Assembly: GCA_964588305.1 (NCBI GenBank)
Contig: CAZPOP010000029.1
Location: 1-32,903, forward strand
Length of the DNA: 32,903 nt
Source: SM1-73 sp964588305
GTDB taxonomy: Bacteria; Zixibacteria; MSB-5A5; SM1-73
Reading direction: 5' to 3'
Below the pieces are notes generated by a model that worked only from the letters and a program-made list of their open reading frames with translations, did no database searches and had not been told where the DNA came from. A program made the translations under genes and the position numbers. Of this stretch, positions 1 to 7,758 are shown piece after piece; within the stretch, counting starts at the first letter, position 1, and the number at the start of each line of letters is the position of its first letter.

Positions 1-730
1 CCATGTAAATGCCATCATCCCCGATGTTGTCCAGATAAATTCCATCGTCTGTAATATCGGTTATTTCAATCGCCCGCTGGTGTCCGTCATCTATTTTAAT
101 CGCGTCGTCGCCGGTATCCGTGATATAAATCCCCATGTCCCCCGCGGTGTCGATTACAATCCCATCTGCACTCGATCCGTAGGTGTAAACATAGATACCA
201 TGGCCTGCGCCGGTATTTCTCACACGGAACAAAGCGCTGCTGTAACTTCCTCTAATCGAATCGGGTCCGATGACATTAACATAGTAGGCGTCATGGTTGT
301 GGCTGTAGCTCCCGCCGGAGATGGCGTAAAGGGCAGTATCTGATTTCTGCGCCCGGTAGGCAAAAGCCACGCTGGCGAAATTCACCCGGCTGGGCATGTG
401 CTCACCTTCCACAGTGATGTCCAGCCAGTATTGGTCTACTTCATAGAAACTCAAAAGTATGGGGGTCACGCTTCCCAGAGCCACGCTGAACAGACCATTG
501 TCGACGGAGACCCCGGTCTGGGTCTCGGACCACTGCATGCTGCCGGATGATGGATGATTGTAAATCTTGAACAGGATGTCATAGCTGCCGTTCAAAGGAT
601 TGTCTTCATCGTCGGTCAACATCCCCTGGTAGTTGATCTCATGAGGAATTTCCGCCGGAACCGTTACGGAAACAACCACCGCTGAAGTAAAAATCGCACC
701 CAACACCAAAAAGACTAAAAGCTTTTTCAT
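1..730 (-). CDS. Secreted decapeptide-repeat protein, copy A (3' end outside window)
   Basis: This is an open frame running off the left edge; 243 residues are visible. It begins MKKLLVFLVLGAIFTSAVVV, a signal peptide, followed by the INYQG domain (about residues 30-95) typical of secreted proteins in FCB-type bacteria. Next comes a YWLDITVEGEHMPSRV / AFAYRAQ segment, then decapeptide repeats of the form xxGIYIxDxG from about residue 188 to the window edge. The ATG at 730 has an upstream AGGGAGAG. It is the first of three tandem paralogues (730, 2728, 4753). It differs from the other two in the INYQG domain (QWSETQTGVSVDNG) but shares its linker (ISGGSYSHNHDA) with copy B and its leader with copy C. 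Function is unknown; an extracellular or surface structural role is inferred from the signal peptide and repeats. Confidence 0.85.
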   Translation of the reverse strand, partial: MKKLLVFLVLGAIFTSAVVVSVTVPAEIPHEINYQGMLTDDEDNPLNGSYDILFKIYNHPSSGSMQWSETQTGVSVDNGLFSVALGSVTPILLSFYEVDQYWLDITVEGEHMPSRVNFASVAFAYRAQKSDTALYAISGGSYSHNHDAYYVNVIGPDSIRGSYSSALFRVRNTGAGHGIYVYTYGSSADGIVIDTAGDMGIYITDTGDDAIKIDDGHQRAIEITDITDDGIYLDNIGDDGIYM

Positions 731-1003
731 CTCTCCCTCTCGCTTCTTCATAAGGTAAAAGGTTAAGGGTTACAGGTTATAGGTTAGAAGTCTCTGCCTC
801 ATCTTCCTCTGCGGATCGTACCACCCCACACAGAGATATGATCCCGCCGAAGGCGGGATACTCCAAAGCCTTTTGGTCAAACCAAAGCCCTAGGTCTTGC
901 CAAGGCGGGGCTTGACACTCCAAACTTATCGTAGGTCAAGCATGGCGAAGCCTGCTTGACCAGAAGTTCAACTCCTCCACGTGAGAAAATCCGTTCTCTC
1001 CCT
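731..1003. repeat. Intergenic spacer repeat, copy 1
   Basis: This 273-bp spacer between repeat-protein copies A and B is almost identical to 2729-3001. It holds a perfect hairpin ATCCCGCC-GAA-GGCGGGAT (841-859), the motif CGGGGCTTGACACTCC (906-921) and a perfect 8-bp inverted repeat GTCAAGCA/TGCTTGAC (935-960). It must contain the promoter of copy A and any terminator of copy B, but no clear T-run terminator is visible. Confidence 0.85.
935..960 (-). terminator. Hairpin downstream of repeat-protein copy B
   Basis: Perfect 8-bp arms GTCAAGCA and TGCTTGAC enclose TGGCGAAGCC, which can form an inner GGC-TTC-GCC stem on the minus strand. It lies about 45 bp after the stop of copy B. No T-tract follows, so it may be a repeat or mRNA-stabilising hairpin rather than an intrinsic terminator. 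The equivalent arm in the second spacer is mutated (TACTCGAC). Confidence 0.3.
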
Positions 1004-2728
1004 CTAATCCGTTGACTGCTCTTCTCTCTCCTCCTGTATTCTCTCCGCTTCTTTCTCGGCTTGCTTCTGCAGCACTTGCTGGCGATGAAGTGCGTCTCGC
1101 TCAAGCTCCTCCTGGTGTTCTAGCTCCTCGGCCCTCAGTGCCTCCTCTCGACTTATCTGATCAGCCACCGCTCCCTCCCCCTCCATGACAACTTCGGGCC
1201 TTTGCTCATATCCTTTCTCCCGCGCAATCGCAATCCAGTCAAAGGCTATGTCATCTGATTTCATTGCCAGATCAGGAATCTCTAAACGCTCTACGGAGAA
1301 GCCCTGATTTGACTTGGATGCCACGTAAAGCAGACCTGAGGGTGCACCCTGAGCAGTGAGCACCACCTTTACCGGGATTTCGGTAGATATGGCCTCTTGG
1401 AACTCCTGCTCGAAGGTTATTTGAGCTTCGCCGCCCACCAAGGTCCCGGTGCCGGAAACGATCAGTTCCACATCTGGACTGCAGATGCTGAAAGCGGGTA
1501 CGTCGCCGGAAGCGCCTGCCATAGATTTGCTGAATCCTCCAGTGGCGGTAGCGTAACCATGAACAACCAATCCAACGTGGGCCGAAGAGCCATCGTAGGA
1601 GTAAGCCCCCACCCCAGCCCAACTTAAGGAACCACCTTGGAACACGCCACCTCTTCGGGCTCCGTGCGCCTCGATTCCATGCCCGTCCGCGCTTGCAACC
1701 TGAATGCCATTGCTGTCTGAGTCATAGATGTAGAGCCCGAAGCGGTCCGCGTGATATACGTAAACACCATCGCCGCCTGCATCACTCACATATAAACCGG
1801 CATCGTCCGCATGACTCACATAGAAGCCGTCATCTTCCGCATACCCCACCCAAACACCGTCGTAGCCTGCCCTGGTTGAATCTACATACACCGCGTAGTC
1901 AGCCGTCTCGATGTAGAGGCCGTAATCGGCGGCGTCGTTTATATGGATCCCGTCGCCCTCGATGTCGTTCAGCCAGATGCCGTCGCCCGCCACATCCTCC
2001 ATGTAAATACCATCATCCCCGATGTTGTCCAGATAAATTCCATCGTCTGTGATGTCAGTCATATCAATCCCGCGCTGGTGACCATCGTCTATCTTCAATG
2101 CGTCATCACCGGTATCAGTAATATAAATTCCATAGTTCCCAGCGGAGTCAATGTAAATTCCATCTCCTGAAGTAGATGTGGGAGTGTAGACGTAGATTCC
2201 ATCTGTGCCATAATTCTTCACCCGGAACATGTAGCCGGAATAGCTTCCTCTTACCGAATCCGGTCCGTTGACATTGACGTAGTCGGCGTCATGGTTGTGG
2301 CTGTAACTCCCTCCGGAAATGGCGTAAAGGGCAGTATCTGATTTCTGGGCCCGGTAGGCAAACGCCACGCTGGCGAAATTCACTCGGCTGGGCATGTGCT
2401 CACCTTCCACAGTGATGTCCAGCCAGTATTGGTCTACTTCGTAGAAACTCAATACGATGGGATCCACACTCCCCAAAACCACGTTGAACAAGCCCTCCTC
2501 GACCGAAACGTCCTCCTGGAGTTCGTCCCAGAGCATGCTGCCGGATGATGGATGATTGTAAATCTTGAAGAGGATATCGTAGCTGCCGTTCAAAGGATTG
2601 TCTTCATCGTCGGTCAACATGCCCTGGTAGTTGATCTCGTGAGGAATTTCCGGCGGGGCGGGTGCGGAGAAAACCACTGCGCAAGTAAAAAATACACCCA
2701 GCACCAAAAAGATCAAAAGCTTTTTCAT
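1004..2728 (-). CDS. Secreted decapeptide-repeat protein, copy B
   Basis: 574 residues. There is a signal peptide (about 1-22), then an INYQG domain (32-95), a YWLDITVEGEHMPSRV segment (101-128) and 17 decapeptide units (about 188-357) of consensus x-x-G-[IVL]-Y-[IVL]-x-[DNH]-x-x, for example DDGIYLDNIG. A conserved C-terminal region follows (about 395-507, with LLYVASKSNQGF and FDWIAIAREKGYE), then a charged coiled-coil tail of EEL/KQAEKEAE heptads ending EEQSTD. Alternating hydrophobic residues in the repeats suggest a beta-solenoid or stacked beta structure (inference). The ATG at 2728 follows GGGAGGGAGAG. About 250 bp of its 5' half is nearly identical to copy C, while its linker matches copy A, so the gene is a mosaic. 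No sorting domain, protease or lectin motif is visible. Function is unknown. Confidence 0.9.
   Translation of the reverse strand: MKKLLIFLVLGVFFTCAVVFSAPAPPEIPHEINYQGMLTDDEDNPLNGSYDILFKIYNHPSSGSMLWDELQEDVSVEEGLFNVVLGSVDPIVLSFYEVDQYWLDITVEGEHMPSRVNFASVAFAYRAQKSDTALYAISGGSYSHNHDADYVNVNGPDSVRGSYSGYMFRVKNYGTDGIYVYTPTSTSGDGIYIDSAGNYGIYITDTGDDALKIDDGHQRGIDMTDITDDGIYLDNIGDDGIYMEDVAGDGIWLNDIEGDGIHINDAADYGLYIETADYAVYVDSTRAGYDGVWVGYAEDDGFYVSHADDAGLYVSDAGGDGVYVYHADRFGLYIYDSDSNGIQVASADGHGIEAHGARRGGVFQGGSLSWAGVGAYSYDGSSAHVGLVVHGYATATGGFSKSMAGASGDVPAFSICSPDVELIVSGTGTLVGGEAQITFEQEFQEAISTEIPVKVVLTAQGAPSGLLYVASKSNQGFSVERLEIPDLAMKSDDIAFDWIAIAREKGYEQRPEVVMEGEGAVADQISREEALRAEELEHQEELERDALHRQQVLQKQAEKEAERIQEEREEQSTD
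1658..2167 (-). repeat. 30-bp tandem repeat array (17 decapeptide units) in copy B
   Basis: In-frame degenerate repeats with a 10-residue period, for example DDGIYMEDVA, GDGIWLNDIE, GDGIHINDAA and DDGFYVSHAD. One unit is irregular (YAVYVDSTRAG), and the same irregularity occurs at the matching place in copy C. Glycine at position 3 and aromatic Y/W/F at position 5 are the most constant positions. Confidence 0.9.
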
Positions 2729-3001
2729 CTCTCCCTCCCATTTCTTTATAAGGTAAAAGGTTAAGGGTTATAGGTTATAGGTTAGAAGTCTCTGCCTCAT
2801 CTTCCTCTGCGGATCGGACCACCCCACACAGAGATCTAATCCCGCCGAAGGCGGGATACTCCAAAGCCTTTTGGTCAAACCAAAGCCCTAGGTCTTGCCA
2901 AGGCGGGGCTTGACACTCCAAAGTTATCGTAGGTCAAGCATGGCGAAGCCTACTCGACCAGAAGTTCAACTCCTCCACGTCAGAAAATCCGTTCTATCCG
3001 C
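2729..3001. repeat. Intergenic spacer repeat, copy 2
   Basis: Near-identical to 731-1003. It has the same ATCCCGCC-GAA-GGCGGGAT hairpin (2839-2857), the same 16-bp CGGGGCTTGACACTCC motif (2904-2919) and a decayed version of the GTCAAGCA inverted repeat (2933-2958). Each spacer plus its gene forms a unit of about 2.0 kb, consistent with tandem duplication. Confidence 0.85.
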
Positions 3002-4753
3002 TTAATCCGTTGACTGCTCTTCTTTCTCCCTCTCTCTTCTCTCCGCCTCCTTTCGGGCTTGTTTCTCCGCCATTTCCTGACGGTAGGCTGCCTCTCGCTC
3101 GAGCTCCTCTTGATGTTTTAGTTCCTCTGCCCTCATCTCCTCCTCTCGGTTCAGTTCCTCAGCCCTCGACTCCTCCTCCGAGAGAATAAGAACCTCAGGT
3201 CTTTGTTCGTATCCTTTCTGTCGGGCAATGGCGATCCAGTCAAAGCTGACGTTATCAGTCTTCAAAGAGAGTTCCGGAATCTCCAAAGGCTTGACGGTGA
3301 ATCCCTGTGTAGATTTGCCGGTCACGTAAAGCAGGGCGGAAGGCGCATCCTGAGCAGTCACCACCACTCTGAGAGGAACCTCCGGCGAGATGGCTTCTTG
3401 AAACTCCAGCTCAAAGCTTATTTGAGCTTGCCCAGCGACCAGAGTCCCAGTGCCGGAGGCGATCAGTTCTATATCCCGGCTGCAGATGGTAAAAGCGGGC
3501 ACATCCCCAGAAGACCCTGACACCGACTTGCTAAAGCCCCCGCTTGCGTAACCATAACCGTACACATACAATCCCGGACGGGTATTAAGGTTCTGGTATG
3601 AGTGAGCTACCAGTCCAAAACAACCTGAAGAGCCACTGAAGAACTGACCACCTTGACAGCTTGAGTGCGCCTCGATTCCATCCCCATCAGCGCTTTGAAC
3701 ACGAATGCCATCATTATCGGAATCGTAGATATAAAGCCCATAGCGGTCCGCATGATACACATACACACCATCATTGCCTGCATCACTCACATATAGACCC
3801 GCGTCATCCGCATGGCTTACATAGAAGCCGTCATCTTCCGCATACCTCACCCAAAAACCGTCGTAGTTTGCCCTGGTTGAATCTACATACACCGCGTAGT
3901 CAGCCGTATTTATGTAGAGACCGTAATCGGCGGCGTCGTTTATGTAGATTCCGTCACCCTCGATATCGTGCATGTAAATGCCATCGTCTGCGACGTCATC
4001 CATGTAAATGCCAACGTTTCCAATGTTATCCATGGAAATGCCATCATCTCCAATATTATACATCTGAATTCCATCGTCGTCGGTGTCCGTCATGTAAATC
4101 CCATCTTGGTGAATGTCGTTTAAATAAATTCCATCATCGCCGGTGTCCTCGATATAAATTCCATAGTCCCCGGCAGTATCGATCACAATTCCAGTTCCAC
4201 TAGCTCCGTAAGTGTGGACATAGATCCCATGCCCTGTGCCGGTATTTCTCACGCGGAACAAAGTGCTAGATGAGCTTCCTCTTATCGAGTCCGGCCCGAT
4301 GACGTTCACGTAGCGAGCATCCAGATCGCCTTCAGGCACTGCGACGGCATAGGCAGCAGTGTCCGCCTTCTGCGCCCGGTAGGCAAACGCCACGCTGGCG
4401 AAATTCACCCGGCTGGGCATGTGCTCACCTTCCACAGTAATGTCCAGCCAGTATTGGTCTACTTCGTAGAAACTCAATACGATGGGATCCACACTCCCCA
4501 AAACCACGTTGAACAAGCCCTCCTCGACCGAAACGTCCTCCTGGAGTTCGTCCCAGAGCATGCTGCCGGATGATGGATGATTGTAAATCTTGAAGAGGAT
4601 ATCGTAGCTGCCGTTCAAAGGATTGTCTTCATCGTCGGTCAACATGCCCTGGTAGTTGATCTCATGAGGAATTTCCGCCGGAACCGTTACGGAAACAACC
4701 GCCGCTGAAGTAAAGACCGCACCCAACGCCAAAAAGACCAAAACCTTTTTCAT
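3002..4753 (-). CDS. Secreted decapeptide-repeat protein, copy C
   Basis: 583 residues from the ATG at 4753. An upstream in-frame ATG at 4774 would add seven residues, but it overlaps the GGAGGGAGAG ribosome binding site and is absent from the paralogues. Architecture matches copy B: signal peptide, INYQG domain (32-95), 18 decapeptide units (about 186-366), conserved C-terminal region (FDWIAIARQKGYE) and a long Glu/Arg-rich coiled-coil tail ending EEQSTD. It has one more repeat unit than copy B. Its linker (ADTAAYAVAVPEGDLDARYVNV region) differs from A and B, while its INYQG domain is nearly identical in DNA to B. Function is unknown; export across the inner membrane is well supported, final location is not. 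Confidence 0.9.
   Translation of the reverse strand: MKKVLVFLALGAVFTSAAVVSVTVPAEIPHEINYQGMLTDDEDNPLNGSYDILFKIYNHPSSGSMLWDELQEDVSVEEGLFNVVLGSVDPIVLSFYEVDQYWLDITVEGEHMPSRVNFASVAFAYRAQKADTAAYAVAVPEGDLDARYVNVIGPDSIRGSSSSTLFRVRNTGTGHGIYVHTYGASGTGIVIDTAGDYGIYIEDTGDDGIYLNDIHQDGIYMTDTDDDGIQMYNIGDDGISMDNIGNVGIYMDDVADDGIYMHDIEGDGIYINDAADYGLYINTADYAVYVDSTRANYDGFWVRYAEDDGFYVSHADDAGLYVSDAGNDGVYVYHADRYGLYIYDSDNDGIRVQSADGDGIEAHSSCQGGQFFSGSSGCFGLVAHSYQNLNTRPGLYVYGYGYASGGFSKSVSGSSGDVPAFTICSRDIELIASGTGTLVAGQAQISFELEFQEAISPEVPLRVVVTAQDAPSALLYVTGKSTQGFTVKPLEIPELSLKTDNVSFDWIAIARQKGYEQRPEVLILSEEESRAEELNREEEMRAEELKHQEELEREAAYRQEMAEKQARKEAERREREKEEQSTD
3656..4198 (-). repeat. 30-bp tandem repeat array (18 decapeptide units) in copy C
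   Basis: Eighteen in-frame units such as DDGISMDNIG, DDGIYMHDIE, GDGIYINDAA and NDGVYVYHAD. It aligns unit for unit with the array of copy B apart from one extra unit near the N-terminal side, as expected from slippage or unequal exchange of 30 bp. Confidence 0.9.
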
Positions 4754-4810
4754 CTCTCCCTCCAACTTCTTCATAAGGTAAAAGGTTATAGGTTAAGCGC
4801 TTTTAGAGTG

Positions 4811-4887
4811 TCTCCCTTTCTGCCATAGGCAGATCCGCCTTCAGCGCATAGGCAGGCCTTTGACGAAACTGAAATCAGAAAACATGG
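4811..4887. repeat. Degenerate dispersed palindromic element, copy 1
   Basis: It shares an ordered series of words with 6942-7013: CTCCC(C)TTTCTGCC, CCGCCTT, TTTGACRAA and GAAATCMGA. It contains GGCAG/CTGCC-type short palindromes. It lies in the 198-bp space between the sorting-domain gene and repeat-protein copy C. No coding potential is seen. Confidence 0.5.
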
Positions 4888-4890
4888 TGG

Positions 4891-4907
4891 CTGGCTGGTC
4901 AAGCCAG
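4891..4907 (-). terminator. Possible terminator hairpin after the sorting-domain gene
   Basis: CTGGCT-GGTCA-AGCCAG forms a 6-bp stem 45 bp downstream of the gene ending at 4952. On the minus strand it is followed after a few bases by ATGTTTTCTG. Weak. Confidence 0.3.
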
Positions 4908-4951
4908 GGTCATATATCCCCTTTTGGCGAGGCTTGACACTTCAGATTTGG

Positions 4952-5536
4952 TTACTTCAACAGGGTCATCTTCTTACACTTGACGAAATCTTCGCTACCG
5001 TTAACCGTGTGGGCAACTATCCGATAGAAGTAGATTCCGGAGCTTACGTCCATTCCGTTCTGATCCTTGCCGTTCCAATGAATCGTCTTGTATCCCGGCT
5101 CCTGCCGTTCATCCAGCAGGTTCCTAACCTTCTGGCCCAGGATGTTATAGATTTCAATCTTAACCTCCGAGGCTCTGGGCAGGGCATACTCGATGACGGT
5201 GGCTGGATTGAAGGGGTTGGGAAAGTTCTGGCTCAAACCGAATTCCTTGGGGAGTTGAGCCTCCTCTATCTCCTCCCACTCCACCGGGGTCATCTGGACC
5301 ACCCAGCTATTCCAGAATCCAGTGTACAGTTTCTTGCTTGGCGCCTCCTGAAACCCGGTAATCGACTGTCCCAGAGATGAGGAGAGCTTGTAGCTGGCAG
5401 TCTCCAGCCACATGGCTCCTCCCCCGTCCAGAACATCACGCGCCATCTTAATGGCCGAAGCCTGGCTCGGAGTCAGGCTAAAGGCAAAAACAAGAATCAA
5501 ACCCAGCATTGCGAAAACCTTAGCTGTCTTTCTCAT
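4952..5536 (-). CDS. Secreted protein with type A C-terminal sorting domain (Por/T9SS-like)
   Basis: 194 residues. A signal peptide (about 1-28, ending SQASA) is followed by a short domain with DVLDGGGAMW, SSSLGQSITGF and YTGFWNSWV. This pattern is common in small secreted FCB proteins. The C-terminal 80-90 residues form a sorting domain: FGLSQNFPNPFNPATVIEYA, then VKIEIYNILGQKVRNL, then WNGKDQNGMDVSSGIYFYRI. In Bacteroidetes this domain targets cargo to the type IX secretion system; whether this organism has that system cannot be judged here. The ATG at 5536 has a strong AAAGGAGGTG. The tail ends in KKMTLLK, as usual for such domains. Confidence 0.88.
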   Translation of the reverse strand: MRKTAKVFAMLGLILVFAFSLTPSQASAIKMARDVLDGGGAMWLETASYKLSSSLGQSITGFQEAPSKKLYTGFWNSWVVQMTPVEWEEIEEAQLPKEFGLSQNFPNPFNPATVIEYALPRASEVKIEIYNILGQKVRNLLDERQEPGYKTIHWNGKDQNGMDVSSGIYFYRIVAHTVNGSEDFVKCKKMTLLK

Positions 5537-5654
5537 TCTTCACCTCCTTTCGTCACAAAATGTGGTCAACGTTTTGATAACGGTTACAGATCGATCATAG
5601 TCCATTCCGCTTGAAACAAAAAGCTGTCAGCCGATCTTGGGCATGATTGATCTA

Positions 5655-6761
5655 CTATTTTCTCACTTTGAATTTGCCATCCAGTTTTTTCATCTTCTCC
5701 ACTATTCCGCCATATTCCAACTCGGAATAAGGAAGCATGGCGCAGCCGGAGAAACCTTGCCTTCTTATCTCCTGTGCTTTTTGTGAAACCTGATCGCGAA
5801 CCCAATCCCAGAAGGGCTGATCGAAGGCATCGGCCGGCTCGGTCAATTTCCCATTCTTCATGGAAAAAGCTTGAGCCGAGACCACCGGCGGCCCATCGAA
5901 ATATGAAATGGGAGAATTAGCCTTGACCGGCATCAAGGGTCCGGTGTGGCTCCCACGCATGAAGCCTGCCACATAGTGACCAATGGAAAACGGACCTAGC
6001 ACCTCACCGGTGGCCGGAAATGATCCTTGCACCCTCACCAGCGCAACCGGATCATCTTTGCCGGTGTACTTGCCGGCTATATTGTGTAAGCGAGTGGTGG
6101 AGACCGAAGCGGCGATCTCGCCGGTGCTGCTGGAGTATATGTGCTCTATAACGAACCTCTGGTTGTCCCGCAGAAGCGAAGCGATGTCGTACAAATCCCG
6201 AGGGGAAGAAAGCTCAATCACTCTGTCTCCTTCAGTATGCGCCACGTCCATGATCGCGAACTTGAATCCCTCGGCCATTTTGGGGGAAAGAATCAGTCCA
6301 GCGCAATACATGGGATCGGCAAAGGCCAAGTAGAAGGGCAAATTGTAGGCCCCGGGGTCGGTCTTGTCTGCAGCAAAATGAATGAAGCATTCATTTGGCC
6401 TTTCTTCAATCTCCATTTCAGCCACTGCAGGCCCCATGCCTTTGATATTGCCGGAGAATGCGTCTTTCAAGAGATCCTGTCCTGCACCATAAAGCCCCTG
6501 CTCCTTTGCCACCTCGGTGGCCGCCACAAAAGCGTCCCAGGCCAATTTGTGAATTCTCTCGTTCAGAGTACCCTTTTCATGGGTCATGAGTATGGCAATG
6601 TCGTCCCCGGTGCTGGAGATTCGATAATCGATTAACTCCTTAGTTTTAACTCCATGTCGCTCAATGTGACTCGACACCGTTTCTTTGAGCTTCTGACTTG
6701 GCTTTATGTGTCCGCCAATGCTCCCCACATCCGCTTTGATTACGCTTACCGTGATCCTCAT
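5655..6761 (-). CDS. fbp: Fructose-1,6-bisphosphate aldolase/phosphatase (bifunctional, class V FBPase)
   Basis: 368 residues, full length for the FBPA/P family first described in Archaea and deep-branching bacteria. The enzyme condenses DHAP and glyceraldehyde-3-phosphate to FBP and then dephosphorylates it to fructose-6-phosphate, making gluconeogenesis one-directional. Family signatures are MRITVSVIKADVGSIGGH at the N-terminus, HKLAWDAF, LYGAGQDLLKDAFSGN, IAGKYTGKDDP, GFMRGSHTGPLMPV and FDGPPV. By comparison with the characterised Thermoproteus enzyme, K235 in the GKYTGKDDP motif is the Schiff-base lysine, with Y232 and Y350 as the other active-site tyrosines. Asp/Gln Mg2+ ligands in ADVG and GAGQD are present. 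The ATG at 6761 follows GGAGGTGA. It is monocistronic in appearance. Confidence 0.96.
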   Translation of the reverse strand: MRITVSVIKADVGSIGGHIKPSQKLKETVSSHIERHGVKTKELIDYRISSTGDDIAILMTHEKGTLNERIHKLAWDAFVAATEVAKEQGLYGAGQDLLKDAFSGNIKGMGPAVAEMEIEERPNECFIHFAADKTDPGAYNLPFYLAFADPMYCAGLILSPKMAEGFKFAIMDVAHTEGDRVIELSSPRDLYDIASLLRDNQRFVIEHIYSSSTGEIAASVSTTRLHNIAGKYTGKDDPVALVRVQGSFPATGEVLGPFSIGHYVAGFMRGSHTGPLMPVKANSPISYFDGPPVVSAQAFSMKNGKLTEPADAFDQPFWDWVRDQVSQKAQEIRRQGFSGCAMLPYSELEYGGIVEKMKKLDGKFKVRK

Positions 6762-6941
6762 TTCTTCACCTCCACAAAGAATGAAATTCTCTTCAGGCCA
6801 ACGATGTCTAATTTAAGGAAAAAAAACGAAAAGTCAAACAATTATAGTCAAGGTTTTTTTCATGCAGAGAATTAACAAATATCGCTCGAGCCGAAGGCAC
6901 TGATGAAAGAGCGTTTTTGGGGTGTGAAAGCCTGGCTGAAG

Positions 6942-7013
6942 CTCCCCTTTCTGCCGACGTCGGCCCGCCTTGCGGCGTTTTGACAAGTCTCCGAAATCCG
7001 ACTTGTACCACCA
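6942..7013. repeat. Degenerate dispersed palindromic element, copy 2
   Basis: Related to 4811-4887. It includes the perfect 12-bp palindrome GCCGACGTCGGC (6953-6964) and the inverted pair ACAAGTC (6983-6989)/GACTTGT (7000-7006). Confidence 0.5.
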
Positions 7014-7119
7014 TATACAGATTGAGAAAAATCGGCCAGACGCGCACCCCAGTTTGAGTTTTTCCACAAACTCGTTTGGCTCACACTGGCAGATAAGGTT
7101 TTGCGTTCTCCAAGAAAAT

Positions 7120-7149
7120 GTCCCGGCCTCGATTTTTCAAAGCCGGGAC
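7120..7149 (-). terminator. Probable terminator of the barrel/lipoprotein pair
   Basis: Perfect 8-bp stem GTCCCGGC/GCCGGGAC with a 14-nt loop, 57 bp after the lipoprotein stop. On the minus strand it is followed by ATTTTCTTGG, a short T-rich run. Confidence 0.45.
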
Positions 7150-7206
7150 AAGAAGAACTTCGGCAACCATCCCTCCCCAGAGGACAATCAACGAGTATTA
7201 GCAAAT

Positions 7207-7740
7207 CTACAATATGGCTTCTACGGCGAATATCACCACCACCGTAGCGTCAAACACCCTTATATCAAACGGAACATTGGTGGCAATTGCATACAAGTGG
7301 AATTTCCCTTCCATTACTAGATCCCTGATATGGTCAATTCTCACCATGTGGATGAGGGGAACTTCGAGGGTGGAGTCTGAAGGCAGGGCCAATCCGTCTA
7401 AGACCAGGATTGCTTTCGATTGAACCTCCGCGACGGTGCTCAACGAACCATCCTTGTATACGTATAGCTGTCCCGTCGCCGGAGTACTCTCGTAGTTTGT
7501 AATATACCCGTAGAAAAGCATACTGTAGATCTCGTCAAGCTTATCCTGATTGTCCTTCCAATCCTGCTCTTCGGTCAAGTCTATTGCCACGCTGTTGAAC
7601 ACCGTATCAGTGGATACAATCTCGTCGTCTATGTCATAATGTAGCACCAGAGTGATACCAAAAAGCCAACAACCGCTCAAAAACAAAGTGGCAAAAAGCG
7701 CCGCTGCAAATATGGTCCAGCTTCTTCTTTTCATTTTCAT
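7207..7740 (-). CDS. Lipoprotein of unknown function
   Basis: 177 residues. A positively charged start MKMKRR and a hydrophobic stretch end in the lipobox LSGC (Cys at about 23), so it should be lipidated and placed in the periplasm or outer membrane. The rest (HYDIDDEIVSTDTVF, then a region predicted to be mostly beta) matches no family I recognise. The C-terminus FDATVVVIFAVEAIL is unusually hydrophobic. GGAGGAG lies 6-7 nt before the ATG at 7740. It starts 18 bp after the stop of the outer-membrane barrel gene, so the two are almost certainly co-transcribed and may act together. Confidence 0.8.
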   Translation of the reverse strand: MKMKRRSWTIFAAALFATLFLSGCWLFGITLVLHYDIDDEIVSTDTVFNSVAIDLTEEQDWKDNQDKLDEIYSMLFYGYITNYESTPATGQLYVYKDGSLSTVAEVQSKAILVLDGLALPSDSTLEVPLIHMVRIDHIRDLVMEGKFHLYAIATNVPFDIRVFDATVVVIFAVEAIL

Positions 7741-7758
7741 CAGGTTCTCCTCCGCTTT

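Larger units (their letters stand above)
6762..7206. other. Non-coding stretch with degenerate palindromes
   Basis: 445 bp between the aldolase/phosphatase and the lipoprotein gene. Short reading frames on both strands show no protein-like composition, signal or ribosome binding site. The stretch contains a dispersed palindromic element (6942-7013) and a strong hairpin (7120-7149). The promoter of the aldolase/phosphatase must lie here, but no confident -35/-10 pair was found. Confidence 0.6.

Noticed and set aside
1693..4203. Long plus-strand frames rich in His, Arg and Pro opposite the repeat proteins (for example 1693-2052 and 3661-4203)
   Set aside because: They are antisense shadows of the 30-bp repeats, with biased composition and no ribosome binding site.
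6808..7204. Minus-strand frames of 75-110 codons in the spacer after the lipoprotein gene
   Set aside because: They overlap each other in different frames, cover palindromic repeats and have no family or signal features.
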